Source: Lytechinus variegatus (taxonomy: Eukaryota; Echinodermata; Echinoidea; Temnopleuroida; Toxopneustidae). Taken from it: a stretch of DNA of 64,000 bases. Below the pieces are notes generated by a model. It was not told where the DNA came from and made no database searches. It was given only the letters and a program-made list of their open reading frames with translations. Of the stretch, positions 22,625-34,337 are shown in pieces. The translations under genes and the position numbers were made by a program. The first letter of the stretch is position 1, and every line of letters starts with the position of its first letter. The DNA is taken from NCBI RefSeq assembly GCF_018143015.1, contig NC_054740.1:68488356-68552355 (forward strand), given 5' to 3'.

Positions 22625-23790
22625 TGATGTGATTTTTGTTTTTAACACTTAAAATGCATAGACTTTTTTTTTATTAATCTTAAGAGTAAGTCATGGTCTT
22701 TGGATTGCAAAGGTCTGCACTTTCTTTACAGATTACCAAAGAAATATAATATTGATCTGCACGTATTATATGTATATACACGCCAAGTAAAATAGGTTAA
22801 ACTTTACACCTTTAATATCATTGTTTTCATTAATATAAAAGGTGCAGACCAATGTCACACTAAGAGCATCTTTAAAGTTGCATTTTTATACCTACTTTGC
22901 ACCTTCAGATGTTTAGTTTTGAACCCATAAACAGGCCATAAACAGTTCTAAGTTAGAGCTTTAAATGTGCTACAGGTGTAACATCGGTAAACCTGCAATG
23001 TTTGATCAATTTTTACTAGAGTGTATATTCTATTTCGACTTGTCATCTATTATAAGACCTAGGTATTTCATTGTTTAATCTGTTTTAACTTTTTCCTTTC
23101 ATTGCAAATTAAGTTCAACTAACAATGACTGATGACGTTTAAAATCTGCTTGGTGTTAGCCTGGGAGGAATTTGTTTGGTTAAAAATCTTGTTTGGTTTA
23201 GTCATGCATGAATTACTTTTGGAGTTAGAAATTAATATCACCAGCATTTAAACAGAATGCTTGCATCCCAAACTATGCCACGTTTTGATGACAGTCCTTG
23301 TTATAGCTAATGCTGTAGCAGTTCCCACTACGTCATGGCCATTTTTTTCTTTTAAGTAGGGAGAACTGCATTTACATAGGGTTGGTGTAAAAGGGGTTAT
23401 AGTATAGCCCCCCCCCCCCCCCGAAAAACTTCATAGAACAAAGATCTTTAATAATTAATGAAGCTTTATTCATTTGATATATAGGTGGTCACATGTAATC
23501 TGTGGTATACAAAATGCTTGCTCTATGGCACCTGTTCATGTCCAACATTGCTGATTCTGATGCTTTGCCCGATGGCTCACAGTAGACCTTCAATGTCACC
23601 ATCTACGTCATACCGCTGGCAGAGAACCTTCAGCCTGCACTGGTGTTGGACATATGTCCTCCGCTTCCTCCTTTTGATGGGATTCCCAGTGCAGACTGCT
23701 GTAGAGATCTTCACTTGTTGTCTTCAAGAACTGAGAGAGTGTCACTACATCCTCAGTGAAAGGGAGAAGCTGAACATGATTTCTTTTTTT
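22625..23790. other. Intergenic, little recognised
   Basis: AT-rich sequence with a C run at 23408-23422. Near 23640-23780 the minus strand reads TSEDLYSSLHWESHQKEEAE. This directly adjoins the pogo array and may be more of that element or the insertion flank; it was not identified. Confidence 0.35.
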
Positions 23791-23985
23791 ACCAAACTGT
23801 CCTTTCGTCTAATTCTTGACTTGTTCAACTACCTTTTCTCCTTTCAGTGCCAGCACATGATCGTCTAAATGCCTACCTAGTGCAAACCCTGACTCGTCTG
23901 CATTGAAAATCCTTCCAGCTTCTTTTAGAATGCTCTGGGCATTGTTTTCATTGAAGAATCTTTTGAGGTCTGTGGATTAATGGGG
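23791..23985 (-). pseudogene. Pogo-like transposase, N-part only (leftmost copy)
   Basis: The minus frame reads DLKRFFNENNAQSILKEAG, then RIFNADESGFALGRHLDDHV. The first catalytic Asp lies in NADESGF (23882-23904). Beyond 23791 the sequence stops matching the other units, so this copy lacks the rest of the catalytic core. Confidence 0.7.
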
Positions 23986-24253
23986 GGATAAAATATTTCA
24001 TCATGACAATGTGTTATGAAATTGTTTGAAAATCTGTATTACCCCTGGGAGACAATCGTCATCCCATCACATCTTTGGCACGATGGATTCAGTCATTTTG
24101 CCCCCATTCACCTTGTTTTTACAATTTTTGTGTGTGTTTTAAGCCTTAATTGCACTTCATGGCTTCTGTTCCAGTATACATGCAGTGCACGCTTGCTGGA
24201 ATCTAGACAGAAATTCATGGTCTTTGTTTTCTCAGCGTTTTTTTTCTTTCTTC

Positions 24254-25560
24254 CTATGTGGCTTTCTTCATTCTCACTTCATTCATTCGTTCTAGTTTCT
24301 CTTTCACTGTCATCTTGCAATATATTTTTTCTTTTGGAGCTCTTGTTGCCGTATTTGTCTCAGATCTGTTTGCATTTCCTTCTGTTTTTCCTTTCCATCC
24401 TCTTTTGGTCACGCTCATCCTTTCTCTGCCTTTTACTTTCCTCTTCCTCTCTCTTATTCCTCTCTTTCTCTTCTGCAAATCTGAGGAACGCTTCACCTGA
24501 GATTGCCTCTAGCAATTTTTCTTTCCTCTTACGTTGGTTTGAAACCTGAATTTCGGGGTAAACGAGGCATTCATGGAGAGATGGAGTGATGAATGCCTCG
24601 TTTAGGTCTTTCATGACATGGAGTGATGCCATGAATCCCACAAGGATCCGTGACCATGTCCTCTCCATGTCCCAGATTGGCAGAAGATGATGATGGAATG
24701 TCGTCTTCTGGCTCATCTGGTTGAGGTGACCTCATGTCATCACCCTCAGGAATGAAAGCGTCATTCAAAGAAGATGGAGTAATCCCTTCTTGAGGAGTAC
24801 TATCAACGAAGTGATATAATTCTTCTGTATGAAGTAAGTCAGAGTAGTACCTCTTCGTGAACAGGAAAATCTCTGCTGCTCTAAACCGCAGTGCAGCTGT
24901 GCTTGGTTTTCTGACAAGTTCTTGCCAAGCATCAGCGAAAACTCTCGAAAATGTTGCCGTTGTGATGTAATCACTGGGGTTGCAAAAACGGATCAGCTAC
25001 TCGGCCCTGTTCCAGGATGCCTTCAGGGATCTAAAGACTGACACATCACACGGTTAGAGAACATGTGTTGCATTGGGAGGGAATCGATATAGGAAAATAC
25101 CATTCCCTTCACATCGCTACCTCCAACGTCTGATGTGCAGAGAGACCATCCCCAAGCAAGAGTGCAAGGAGGGGCACTTCTTTTGAGCCAAAGATGGCTG
25201 GAATAGGTTAGCAATATAGCCATAAAAGGCCTTTGCTATCCAGTCCATCCAGCTGTTTTTGGTTTGAGCAAAGTAAAAGCCCCTTGGCGCACCTTGGTAA
25301 GCTGCTCCGTCATGCCTCCCTGGCAACACTATCATTGGCGGTAAGAAGCTGCCCTCCGCGCACGCAATTACCAAACTGTCCTTTCGTCTAATTCTTGACT
25401 TGTTCAACTACCTTTTCTCCCTTCAATGCCAGCACATGATCGTCTAAATGCCTACCTAGTGCAAACCCTGACTCGTCTGCATTGAAAATCCTTCCAGCTT
25501 CTTTTAGAATGCTCTGGGCATTGTTTTCATTGAAGAATCTTTTGAGGTCTGTGGATTAAG
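24254..25560 (-). pseudogene. Pogo/Tigger-like DDE transposase pseudogene (unit 2 to 1)
   Basis: In gene order: NADESGF (25461-25483), NKSRIRRKDSLVIACAEGSF and LPPMIVLPGRHDGAAYQGAP (to about 25300), GFYFAQTKNSWMDW, LLLGDGLSAHQTLEV (second Asp, ~25140), THVL-stop-PCDVSVF (third Asp, ~25045), FSRVFADAWQELV, RFRAAEIFLF, then an acidic region and a Lys/Glu/Arg-rich C-terminal tail ending near 24254. This is the DDE_1 order of pogo/Tigger/jerky proteins. The Gln of the LQP motif is replaced by a TAA stop and at least two frame changes are needed, so it is dead. The upstream HTH/CENP-B DNA-binding part is not seen. Confidence 0.8.
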
Positions 25561-25837
25561 AGGGGGGAAAAAATATTTCATCATGACAATGTGTTATGAA
25601 ATTGTTTGAAAATCTGTATTACCCCTGGGAGATAATCGTCATCCCATGACATCTTTGGCACGATGGATTCAATCATTTTGCCCCCATTCACCTTGTTTGT
25701 ACAATTTTTTTGTGTGTTTTAAGCCTTAATTGCACTTCATTGCTTCTGTTCCAGTATACATGCAGTGCACGCTTGCTGGAATCTAGACAGAAATTCATGG
25801 TCTTTGTTTTCTCAGCGTTTTTTTTCTTTCTTCCTAT

Positions 25838-27135
25838 GTGGCTTTCTTCATTCTCACTTCATTCATTCGTTCTAGTTTCTCTTTCACTGTCATCTTGCGA
25901 TATATTTTTTCTTTTGGAGCTCTTGTTGCCGTCTTTGTCTCTGATCTGTTTGCATTTCTTTCTGTTTTTCCTTTCCATCCTCTTTTGGTCACGCCCCTCC
26001 TCTCTGCATTTTCCTCTCCTCTTCCTAACTCTTATTCCTCTCCTCTTCTGCAAATCTGATGAACGCTTCACCGGAGATTGCCTCTGGCAATTTTTCTTTC
26101 CTCTTACGTTGGTTTGAAACCTCAATTTCGGGGTAAACAAGGTATTCATGGAGAGATGGAGCGATGAATGCCTCGTTTAGAAGTCTTTCATGACATGGAG
26201 TGATGCCATGAATCCCGTAAGGATCCATGACCATGTCCTCTCCATGTCCCAGATTAGCAGAAGATGATGATGGAATGTCGTCTTCTGGCTCATCTGGTTG
26301 AGGTGACCTCATGTCATCACCCTCAGGAATGAAAGCATCATTCAGAGAAGATGGAGTAATCCCTTCTTGAGGAGTACTACCAACGAAGTGATATAATTCT
26401 TCTGTTTGAAGTAAGTCAGAGTAGTACCTCTTCGTAAACAGGAAAATCCCTGCTGCTCTAAACCGCAATGCAGCAGTGCTTTGTTTTCTGACAACTTCTT
26501 GCCAAGCATGAACGAAAACTCTCAAAAATGTTGCTGTTGTGATGTAATCACTGGGGTTGCAAAAACGGAACAGCTACTCGGCCCTGTTCCAGGATGCCTT
26601 CAGGGATCTAAAGACTGACACATCACATGGTTAGAGTACATGCGTTGCATTGGGAGGGAATCGATATAGGAGAATACCATTCCCTTCACAGCACTACCTC
26701 CAACGTCTGATGTGCAGAGAGACCATCCACAAGCAAGAGTGCAAGGAGGGGCACTTCTTTTGAGCCAAAGATGGTTGGAATAAGTTAGCAATATAGCCAT
26801 AAAAAGTATTTGCTGTCCATCCAACTGCTTTTGGTTTGAGCGAAGTAAGATCCTCTTGGTGTACCTTGGAAAGCTGCTCCGTCATGCCTCCCTGGCAACA
26901 CTATCATTGGCGGTAAGAAGCTGCCCTCCGCGCATGCAATTACCAAACTGTCCTTTCGTCTAATTCTTGACTTGTTCAACTACCTTTTCTCCTTTCAGTG
27001 CCAGCACATGATCGTCTAAATGCCTACCTAGTGCAAACCCTGACTCGTCTGCATTGAAAATCCTTCCAGCTTCTTTTAGAATGCTCTGGGCATTGTTTTC
27101 ATTGAAGAATCTTTTGAGGTCTGTGGATTAATGGG
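25838..27135 (-). pseudogene. Pogo/Tigger-like DDE transposase pseudogene (unit 3 to 2)
   Basis: Same order as its neighbour: NADESGF (27033-27055), IRRKDSLVIACAEGSF, LPGRHDGAAFQGTPRGSYF, a small deletion in the SSWMD segment, the DGLSAHQ region, and the LQP-region stop at the same codon. The longest intact piece (26525-26025, 166 aa) covers WQEVVRKQSTAALRFRAAGI, the EPEDDIPSSSSANLGHGEDM acidic part and KRKEKLPEAISGEAF. The stop shared with unit 1 shows that the damage predates duplication. Confidence 0.8.
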
Positions 27136-27404
27136 GGGATAAAATATTTCATCATGACAATGTGTTATGAAATTGTTTGAAAATCTGTATTACCCCTGGG
27201 AGACAATCGTCATCCCATCACATCTTTGGCACGATGGATTCAGTCATTTTGCCCCCATTCACCTTGTTTTTACAATTTTTGTGTGTGTTTTAAGCCTTAA
27301 TTGCACTTCATGGCTTCTGTTCCAGTATACATGCAGTGCACGCTTGCTGGAATCTAGACAGAAATTCATGGTCTTTGTTTTCTCAGCGTTTTTTTTCTTT
27401 CTTC

Positions 27405-28748
27405 CTATGTGGCTTTCTTCATTCTCACTTCATTCATTCGTTCTAGTTTCTCTTTCACTGTCATCTTGCAATATATTTTTTCTTTTGGAGCTCTTGTTGC
27501 CGTATTTGTCTCAGATCTGTTTGCATTTCCTTCTGTTTTTCCTTTCCATCCTCTTTTGGTCACGCCCCTCCTCTCTCTGCATTTTCCTCTCCTCTTCCTC
27601 TCTTATTCCTCTCCTTCTCTTCTGCAAATCTGAGGAACGCTTCACCTGATATTGCCTCTAGCAATTTTTCTTTCCTCTTACGTTGGTTTGAAACCTCAAT
27701 TTCGGGGTAAACAAGGTATTCATGGAGAGATGGAGCGATGAATGCCTCGTTTAGAAGTCTTTCATGACATGGAGTGATGCCATGAATCCCGTAAGGATCC
27801 ATGACCATGTCCTCTCCATGTCCCAGATTAGCAGAAGATGATGATGGAATGTCGTCTTCTGGCTCATCTGGTTGAGGTGACCTCATGTCATCACCCTCAG
27901 GAATGAAAGCATCATTCAGAGAAGATGGAGTAATCCCTTCTTGAGGAGTACTACCAACGAAGTGATATAATTCTTCTGTATGAAGTAAGTCAGAGTAGTA
28001 CCTCTTCGTAAACAGGAAAATCCCTGCTGCTCTAAACCGCAATGCAGCAGTGCTTGGTTTTCTGACAAGTTCTTGCCAAGCATCAGCGAAAACTCTCGAA
28101 AATGTTGCTGTTGTGATGTAATCACTGGGGTTGCAAAAACGGAACAGCTACTCGGCCCTGTTCCAGGATGCGTTGCATTGGGAGGGAATCGATATAGGAG
28201 AATACCATTCCCTTCACATCGCTACCTCCAACGTCTGATGTGCAGAGAGACCATCCCCAAGCAAGAGTGCAAGGAGGGGCACTTCTTTTGAGCCAAAGAT
28301 GGCTGGAATAAGTTAGCAATATAGCCATAAAAGGCCTTTGCTATCCAGTCCATCCAGCTGTTTTTAGTTTGAGCAAAGTAAAAGCCCCTTGGCGCACCTT
28401 GGTAAGCTGCTCCATCATGCCTCCCTGGCAACACTATCATAGGCGGTAAGAACTGTCACCTGTCCTTTTGTCGAATTCTTAAAGTGTTGGACTACCTTTT
28501 CTCCCTTCAGTGCCAGCACATGATCTCCAATGCCCTTCTAGTGGAAACCTTGACTTGTCTGCATTGAAAATCCTTCCAGGTTCTTGTAGAATGCTCTGGG
28601 TATTGTTTTCATTGAGGAATCCCTTGAGGTCTTCAAACCATCTGTGCATTAATGGGGGGGGGGGGTGGGAGTAACATATTTCATTGTGACAATATGTTTT
28701 GAAATTGTCGTTTGAAAATCTGTATGGCCCCTTGGAGATCATTGTCAT
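27405..28748 (-). pseudogene. Pogo/Tigger-like DDE transposase pseudogene (unit 4 to 3)
   Basis: The N-part comes from the diverged unit 4: WFEDLKGFLNENNTQSILQE, with NADKSRF in place of NADESGF, so the glycine and glutamate of the motif are changed. The rest is unit 3 (GAAYQGAPRGFYFAQTKNSW, then RFRAAGIFLF and the acidic/basic tail). About 50 bp around the LQP motif are missing near 28171 compared with units 1 and 2. A short deletion also replaces the NKSRIRRKDSL block. Inactive. Confidence 0.75.
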
Positions 28749-28879
28749 CGCATGAAATCGTAGGCACGATGGATTCAGTTATTTTGCCCCCGCCCCCACC
28801 TCCCAACCAAAAAATTTGTGTGCATGCTATGAATTCTTTTTCACAATTTTTTTTACATTGTGTTTTAAGCCTTAATTGC

Positions 28880-29430
28880 ACTTCATGGCTTCTGTTCCAT
28901 TATGCATGCAGTGCACACTTGCTAGAATCTAGAAAGGAAGTCTTGTTCTTTCTTTTCTCAGCGTCTTTTTCTTATGTGGCTTCCTTCATTCTCACTCCAT
29001 TATTCATTCTAGCTTCTCTCTCACTCTCATCTCGCGATCTATATTTTTCTTTTGGAGCTCGTGTTGCCGTCTTTGTCTCTGATCCGTTTGCATTTCCTTT
29101 TGTTTTTCCTTTCCATCCTCTTTTGGTCTCGCTCCTCCTTTCTCTGCCTTTTCTTTTCCTCTTCCTCTCTCTTATTCCTCTCTTTCTCTTCTGCAAATCT
29201 GATGAAGGCTTCACCAGAGATTGCCCCTGGCAATTTTTCATTCCTCTTACGTTGGTTTGAAACCTCAATTTCGGGGTAAACGAGGCATTCATGGAGAGAT
29301 GGAGCGATGAATGCCTCGTTTAGAGGTCTTTCATGACACGGAGTGATGCCATGAATCCTGTAAGGATCCATGACCATGTCCTCTCCATGTCCCAGATTAG
29401 CAGAAGATGATGATGGAATGCCAAGGTCCT
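28880..29430 (-). pseudogene. Pogo-like transposase C-terminal tail (unit 4)
   Basis: Only the tail remains: IPSSSSANLGHGEDMVMDPY, HERPLNEAFIAPSLHECLVY, KRNEKLPGAISGEAFIRFAE and a long Lys/Glu/Arg-rich stretch. It joins Mutator-like sequence at about 29425, which marks the right edge of the array. Confidence 0.65.
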
Positions 29431-29700
29431 CTCTATCCTCTCCCAGAGTAAGAGTCATCACTAAACAATTTATTGTACAAATGTAGAGTCTCTGTCCCAG
29501 TCTTGGGATGTTTACTGGTAGTATCCAAGTAGAGGAAGCACAGCAGTGAGTTGATAAGAGGAGCACTCAACATCCTTGCCTATTCATGTTTCCTGAAGCA
29601 TCAATGAAGACTAGTTCATCAGAATGTTCAATGCTGCTATATGAACATGATACACTGCAATACTTTCGCTGCATAGCATTCCCCAACTATCCTCAATCGT
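29430..29700 (-). pseudogene. Mutator-like (MULE) transposase fragment
   Basis: The minus strand reads SDELVFIDASGNMNRQGC, a stop, then VLLLSTHCCASSTWILPV. This resembles the (F/I)DASGNMDR..CRVFLLLTHS segment with the first catalytic Asp of MULE-type transposases common in marine invertebrates (recalled, not searched). About 70 codons are recognisable. The frame is broken and fused to the pogo array. Confidence 0.5.
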
Positions 29701-30051
29701 GCTCTTTTCCCACTTACTAACTCATGATCCTTCACCTTGTATGTCTCTGTACATGTATATCATTTTCGATCAAAGTATTCTATTCTTCTGCACTTTGTCC
29801 CATAGGGCAGGATTCCAGACACTAGTAGTAGCATAGTGTTGTGTAACAAAATTTATAGAAATTACAATCACTGTATGGACTTTCTTAAAGGAGGATGAGT
29901 GATAATGTTTTCCATGACAAGGAATTCATTTATGACACTAATAAATTTGTCACTTTAGAAAACCATGGGGGGGGGGGGTTGATTGGAGTATTGTGCAAAG
30001 TATATTGCCATCATTGATTCAAAGGGGAAAATAATGTCAAAGGAATATTTA

Positions 30052-30556
30052 TTAAAGGGGAAGTTCACCCTGACAAAAGGGTTATTGTAAAAATAGCAGA
30101 AAAAATAATAAAAAGTATTGCCGAAGGTTTGAGAAAAATTCATCAAATAATTAAAAAGTTATAAGAATTTCAATTATTTGATTTGTGACGTCATATGCGA
30201 GCAGCATTTCTACATAGCGAATGGTAAAAAATCAATGAAATGTCATTTTCTCAGAAAATTGAAAATGGTTTTCACTGTACCTTTTGTATATCAATAGACA
30301 AATCATTTTACACCCGATCATGAATAGAAAACAAAATTAAGTTATCAGGAACCATACAAAATTTGAAATTCATGCATTTTATATTACATAACACATGGGG
30401 CAGCTGCTCGTTTATGACGTCACAAATCCAAAACTTTGAACTCTAATAACTTTCTTACTCTTGAACGGATTTTCCTCAAACCTTCACCAATATTTTTTAC
30501 TATTTTTTCTGCTATTTTTACAACAAAGTTTTCTTCAGGGTGAACTTCCCCTTTAA
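30052..30556. mobile_element. MITE with TTAAAGGGGAAGTTCACC termini
   Basis: TTAAAGGGGAAGTTCACCCT at the left and AGGGTGAACTTCCCCTTTAA at the right are perfect inverted repeats with TTAA at the outer ends. Sub-terminal AATAGCAGAAAAAATA-type and GAC-GTCA blocks are also mirrored. About 505 bp, non-coding. Confidence 0.88.
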
Positions 30557-30559
30557 CTG

Positions 30560-31550
30560 CTCATAAAATTTAGTGCACTATGCTAATTATTGTTATTAAG
30601 ACATTGTCATTGATTATAAGGGTAATTTGGTGTCATTAATGAATTCATAATCATAAAAACATAAGAAGAGCCGTATTATATAAGACTTCAGGCCATTGTA
30701 GACAGTACTTTGACAAAGAAATAGATCAATTGCTGTGCACATATATGGTAATTAGGCTGATTATGATAATCGCGCAGCTTATGAATAAAACATTTGTCAT
30801 GAATCGATTCCTCATCACACAAGCTCTTATTTCTCAGTATTGCAAATCTAGCAATCAAAATAGCAGAAAGAAATAGCACGTGAATCGTTTGGAAAAACGG
30901 GAAGGGTATCACTATATCCAAAACATGTCGGTGTCAGGCCCCTGAATTCTCCCTTTTTATCAAGATCGCATTTTGCCTCAACATAATAATATTATTTATG
31001 TCTTTAGTCATTCTGGTTCAAGTGAAGTAGCATATAATCAGGACAGGGAGGTCTCCTGCCATTTCAGCCATCTTCCTCAGCTGAGTTAAATGTTCGTCAC
31101 ACGTACTTGTCCTTTCAGCAGAATTTTGCAAATTTCTTAAACCTGTCAAAAATTGTCTTTTAGGCTGTGGAAGGGAAGAGGGAATGTAAACAGAATACAC
31201 ATTTTTTGTTGGCTCCTAGAATCAAGATGGAAAATAATATCAATTCCAATTATCTCATTAACAAAGACATCCTAGTTGATGTTAGGGAAGGTAACACAAC
31301 ATAAAACCAATGGACATACGGTGTCTACAAGAATTATTTGTACACTACATAGTACATACGTTATACAGCAATGCAAAATGAGAAGATGAATTATGTTGGA
31401 ACCAGAAAATTTTCTTTGTATTCAGGGGGGTCGGTCTGGGTACGTACCAGCTTGCCACTTCTCACACTACAAGTGAAACCACTGAATAGTCCAGATGCAC
31501 ATTACATTGTGAGAAGTGTATCATTCCCTGTTTTAAAAAAAAATTATATA
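30560..31550. other. Intergenic, nothing firmly recognised
   Basis: A 60-codon minus frame (31018-31200; FLTGLRNLQNSAERTSTCDE) may be more of the transposon-derived coding sequence further right. It has no recognisable domain. Confidence 0.35.
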
Positions 31551-31599
31551 CTACTATATTTTATCTGTAGACCTTCTGTAACTGTAATTTACATTCTCA

Positions 31600-32215
31600 A
31601 CTTCAGCACTCATTGCAGTTTGAATTGATGTTGTCATGAGAGTGACCCCATGCCCATTCCAATCCATCAATGGAGAGCTGGGGCTGATGTGCACATGTAA
31701 AAAAGCTTCAAGGGAATTCTGGAACCTTTGAATGATTCCACCCTGGATGCACTTCAATGATTCTCTCTTGGTGAAGTTCCTGTGCAAAAGAAGATACATC
31801 ATCCTTGCCAATATATTGGTGCTTGGAAGGTTTCCTCAATTCTAGTTGTTATGTCTACATTAGCGAGAACTTCTTGCACTGCCTGTGCAATGTGGCTGAT
31901 TCTGTCCATGCTTTTATGAGACACCTTGCTATGGAGTCCCATGATGCTCCTTAAACACCCTCTTGTGATGCTCCATCGTCCAGTCAAGTTCTACAAATAG
32001 TGTTTCGTAGGCATTTGGTATTTGTGTAGTTCCAGATTAGCTCATAGTCTAATCTGGGGGTCAGAAAGCACTTCACCTGTGGCAGAAGTCGTAAGATCTG
32101 ATGTGCATATTTGGGCTTGTTGCCTGTCTATGCAGCAAAAGCTGCTTTTAGGGGTGAATGATATGCTCTTAATCAGCCATCTGTCTGGCGTCAGTGACGT
32201 TGAGGGCTAATTTCC
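31600..32215 (-). pseudogene. DUF6589-like gene fragment, broken
   Basis: Minus-strand pieces read NKPKYAHQILRLLPQVKCFL, TPRLDYELIWNYTNTK, LDWTMEHHKRVFKEHHG and GLHSKVSHKSMDRISHIAQA, then VQEVLANVD. The order matches the C-terminal region of DUF6589 proteins (KYA....LL.Q...L.PR.....W.R.VNT, LDL.MEH.NR..K, a helical stretch ending in VLD). These multicopy proteins are probably mobile-element derived. The pieces lie in different frames with intervening stops, so it is a relic. Identification rests on recalled motifs. Confidence 0.45.
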
Positions 32216-32569
32216 AATCCTAGTGCACACTTGGAATATTTGACAACCCCATCGTGCATGCTTGAAGCGGTAGTACTGTGTCATCAGGCATTCCTTGATG
32301 CATTTTCTTCTCATGGTTGAGAAGGCCTTAACATGTCTGGTATCTCTTGCCACACTTCTTGCAGAGGAATGCCATCTGAAAATTTGTCAACCTCTGCCAA
32401 TACTTTTAAAAGAAAATCAGGATCATCATATTTAGGGCGTAGACATTTACAAGTGAAAATGGAAGCTCATTAAAGATACCATTCAGTATGAAAAGTATAC
32501 CACTTTTGTCTTATGAAATAGCATTAATTTTAACTGAAATAGAGTTCCTAACCAGAATAGCGACTCCTA

Positions 32570-32833
32570 TTAGAGGAGTACCTTGCAAAATAACTTACAT
32601 CTTCCCACTGAGACTTCCACAAGTTCTTGGGCATCCATCTTTCCCTTAAAATTTTCTAGGACGTTCTTTGAAAAATCATCGGACACAAACAAATTCCTGT
32701 CCTTGTATTTTGATGCCTTGAACTTCCCAATACAGCTGTGTAGCACCTTTTCCTTTGTCATGAAAGAAGCAAGTACTATATGAACCATTCTTGGACTGGC
32801 CTTCAAATATTCAGGTCTTGCTGTTGTTGACAT
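32570..32833 (-). other. Unrecognised 87-codon frame in the transposon-rich block
   Basis: MSTTARPEYLKASPRMVHIV...KFKASKYKDRNLFVSDDF...GKMDAQELVEVSVGRCKLF has balanced composition and could be a genuine exon: GTAAGT occurs near its 3' end. No domain is recognised. It lies between the DUF6589-like piece and the DIRS fossil on the same strand, so it may belong to one of the broken elements. Confidence 0.3.
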
Positions 32834-33179
32834 CTCTCAATGCACATGAAACCAACAAAATCTTTGAGGACCTCTCTCAGAACCAAGATTTTGGGGACAT
32901 TTGCTCTCTCCAGGACGCTGTAGAAAAAAAATGTACTACAAACAAACACAAAACCCAACTTCAGAAGTAGCAGCCAGAATAGAAAGTACATTTAGATGCC
33001 ATAAGAATTTATCATTGTAACCATATGCCTGTAATTCATATTTTATTTTTGGATTGTCTTAAATGTTTTTTGTGTCAAGTCAGTTTGTCTTGGGATTTAT
33101 TACATTGTTCCTTATGCTGAAACTCTGTTCCACCCAAGGTCCTCTGCCTGCATAGTATTAGTACAGTCCGGCCAGCCAG

Positions 33180-33830
33180 TTATCTCCAGCACATTTATAT
33201 GTTGAGGAATGTGCGGATGAGACCAACACCCGACGCCATCTTCCCCCACACAGTGACCGCCCCAGCCCCTGAGCTGTGGTCACAGAGGTGGACGGAAGAG
33301 GGGTGCGAAAGGGCTTGCCCCAAGTCACAAACAACGTGCGGGTCCAGGGAGCTTAAGTGCATCGGATGTCCCCCAGGAGGGGGATCCATAACTACAGCGA
33401 GTCTGCACCAGGTTTGTAGCGGCGCAGATGCTGTCTCTGAAATTGCCTCGTGAAGTCCGCAACCCAAAGGATGTTAACTAGGCTGGCCATAAAGCCCAGC
33501 AGTGGCAACCAGGTACGGGTCTTCACGTAGCTGCCCTCTCTGAGGGAGCAAGTGAGAGAAGTGATTGCCTGAACCCTGTCGGCACTGGGATGGGCAATCT
33601 GGTTGGGGATGTCTAATTCTGCACCCAAATTGGGAACGTGGGTTGGAGTAAGATCTGACTTCTCCGATTTTATAACAAACCCTAACTCCTGGGTTACCCA
33701 GAGGAGTAGGGAGAGGTGAGAGAGGAGTCAGCAATAAGCAGCTAATCGTAAAGTAGACGAATGGTCTCTTTTTTTTCTCAAGACAGGACAATTCTTTCAA
33801 ATGGTGTTCCACCAATGATCAAGTTTCACA
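33180..33830 (-). mobile_element. DIRS-type retroelement fossil (RT/RNase H part)
   Basis: A piece of a DIRS1-like tyrosine-recombinase retrotransposon. The minus strand carries the end of the reverse transcriptase and the start of the RNase H region, more GC-rich than its surroundings. No terminal repeats, gag or recombinase part were recognised. It is an old, clearly broken fragment of about 650 bp, inserted among Mutator-like and DUF6589-like remnants. Confidence 0.65.
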
Positions 33831-34337
33831 CTCCCATGAAACTGTGTATCTTCACCTGTCCAGGTAGAATGTAGAGTTAGGAACGCTTGTTCCTTCGATA
33901 TTTGTATATAAGTGCTGCTGTGTTTACGTTCACTGGCAGGCTCACCAGCTCCTTCAACACGTGCCTTACAGAAATGAAATGATTGATTTTGCAAAGTGGG
34001 AAACTCCAACCTCAGAAGCTCTTTAAAGCTGCCACCTGTCAGCAACCAAGTTTTCCCAAGAACATGGTGATTGTATCACACTTGACCTAGAAAAAAGAGG
34101 GAGAAGTAAAATTCAGAGATATCAGTATTTTGGGGCTGGAAGCAAGCCCTGGTGGGTTAGATTTTAATATCTTACAGATAGGGGGAAATATTTTATATCA
34201 GGGGACATCATTAGTTAAACACCAATATCTATCTTCCCATTGATCTCATTTAATTCTCATCTCTTTTAAATTGCGCATGATTTTCTCACACTATATAAAT
34301 TACCATACAGTACCGTCCAAGAGATAAGCTGGACCGA

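Larger units (their letters stand above)
21640..22625. mobile_element. Harbinger-type DNA transposon, decayed
   Basis: The region has a plus-strand HARBI1-like transposase N-terminus and a minus-strand Myb/SANT-like reading frame, the two-gene make-up typical of PIF/Harbinger elements. The left flank (21660-21960) repeats CATAAAGAA.TGGCTAAGA words typical of sub-terminal repeats. The DDE catalytic half is absent, so the element is internally deleted. Ends are not pinned down. Confidence 0.65.
23791..29425 (-). repeat. Tandem array of four ~1.5 kb units carrying a pogo/Tigger-like transposase
   Basis: Unit starts share ACCAAACTGTCCTTTCGTCT or a variant: 23791, 25370, 26942 and (diverged) 28458. 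Spacings are about 1579, 1572 and 1516 bp, and the last unit stops matching near 29425. Units 1 and 3 are nearly identical on their left halves, while unit 2 shares small differences with unit 3 on its right half. That pattern suggests unequal exchange or conversion. Each unit encodes, on the minus strand, parts of the same DDE transposase; complete gene order is obtained only by reading across unit borders. Confidence 0.85.

Noticed and set aside
24016-24549. 177-codon plus-strand ORF (and its copies at 25710, 27167 and 28712) rich in Phe, Leu and Ser, looking like a membrane protein
   Set aside because: It is the antisense shadow of the Lys/Glu/Arg-rich tail of the minus-strand pogo pseudogenes.
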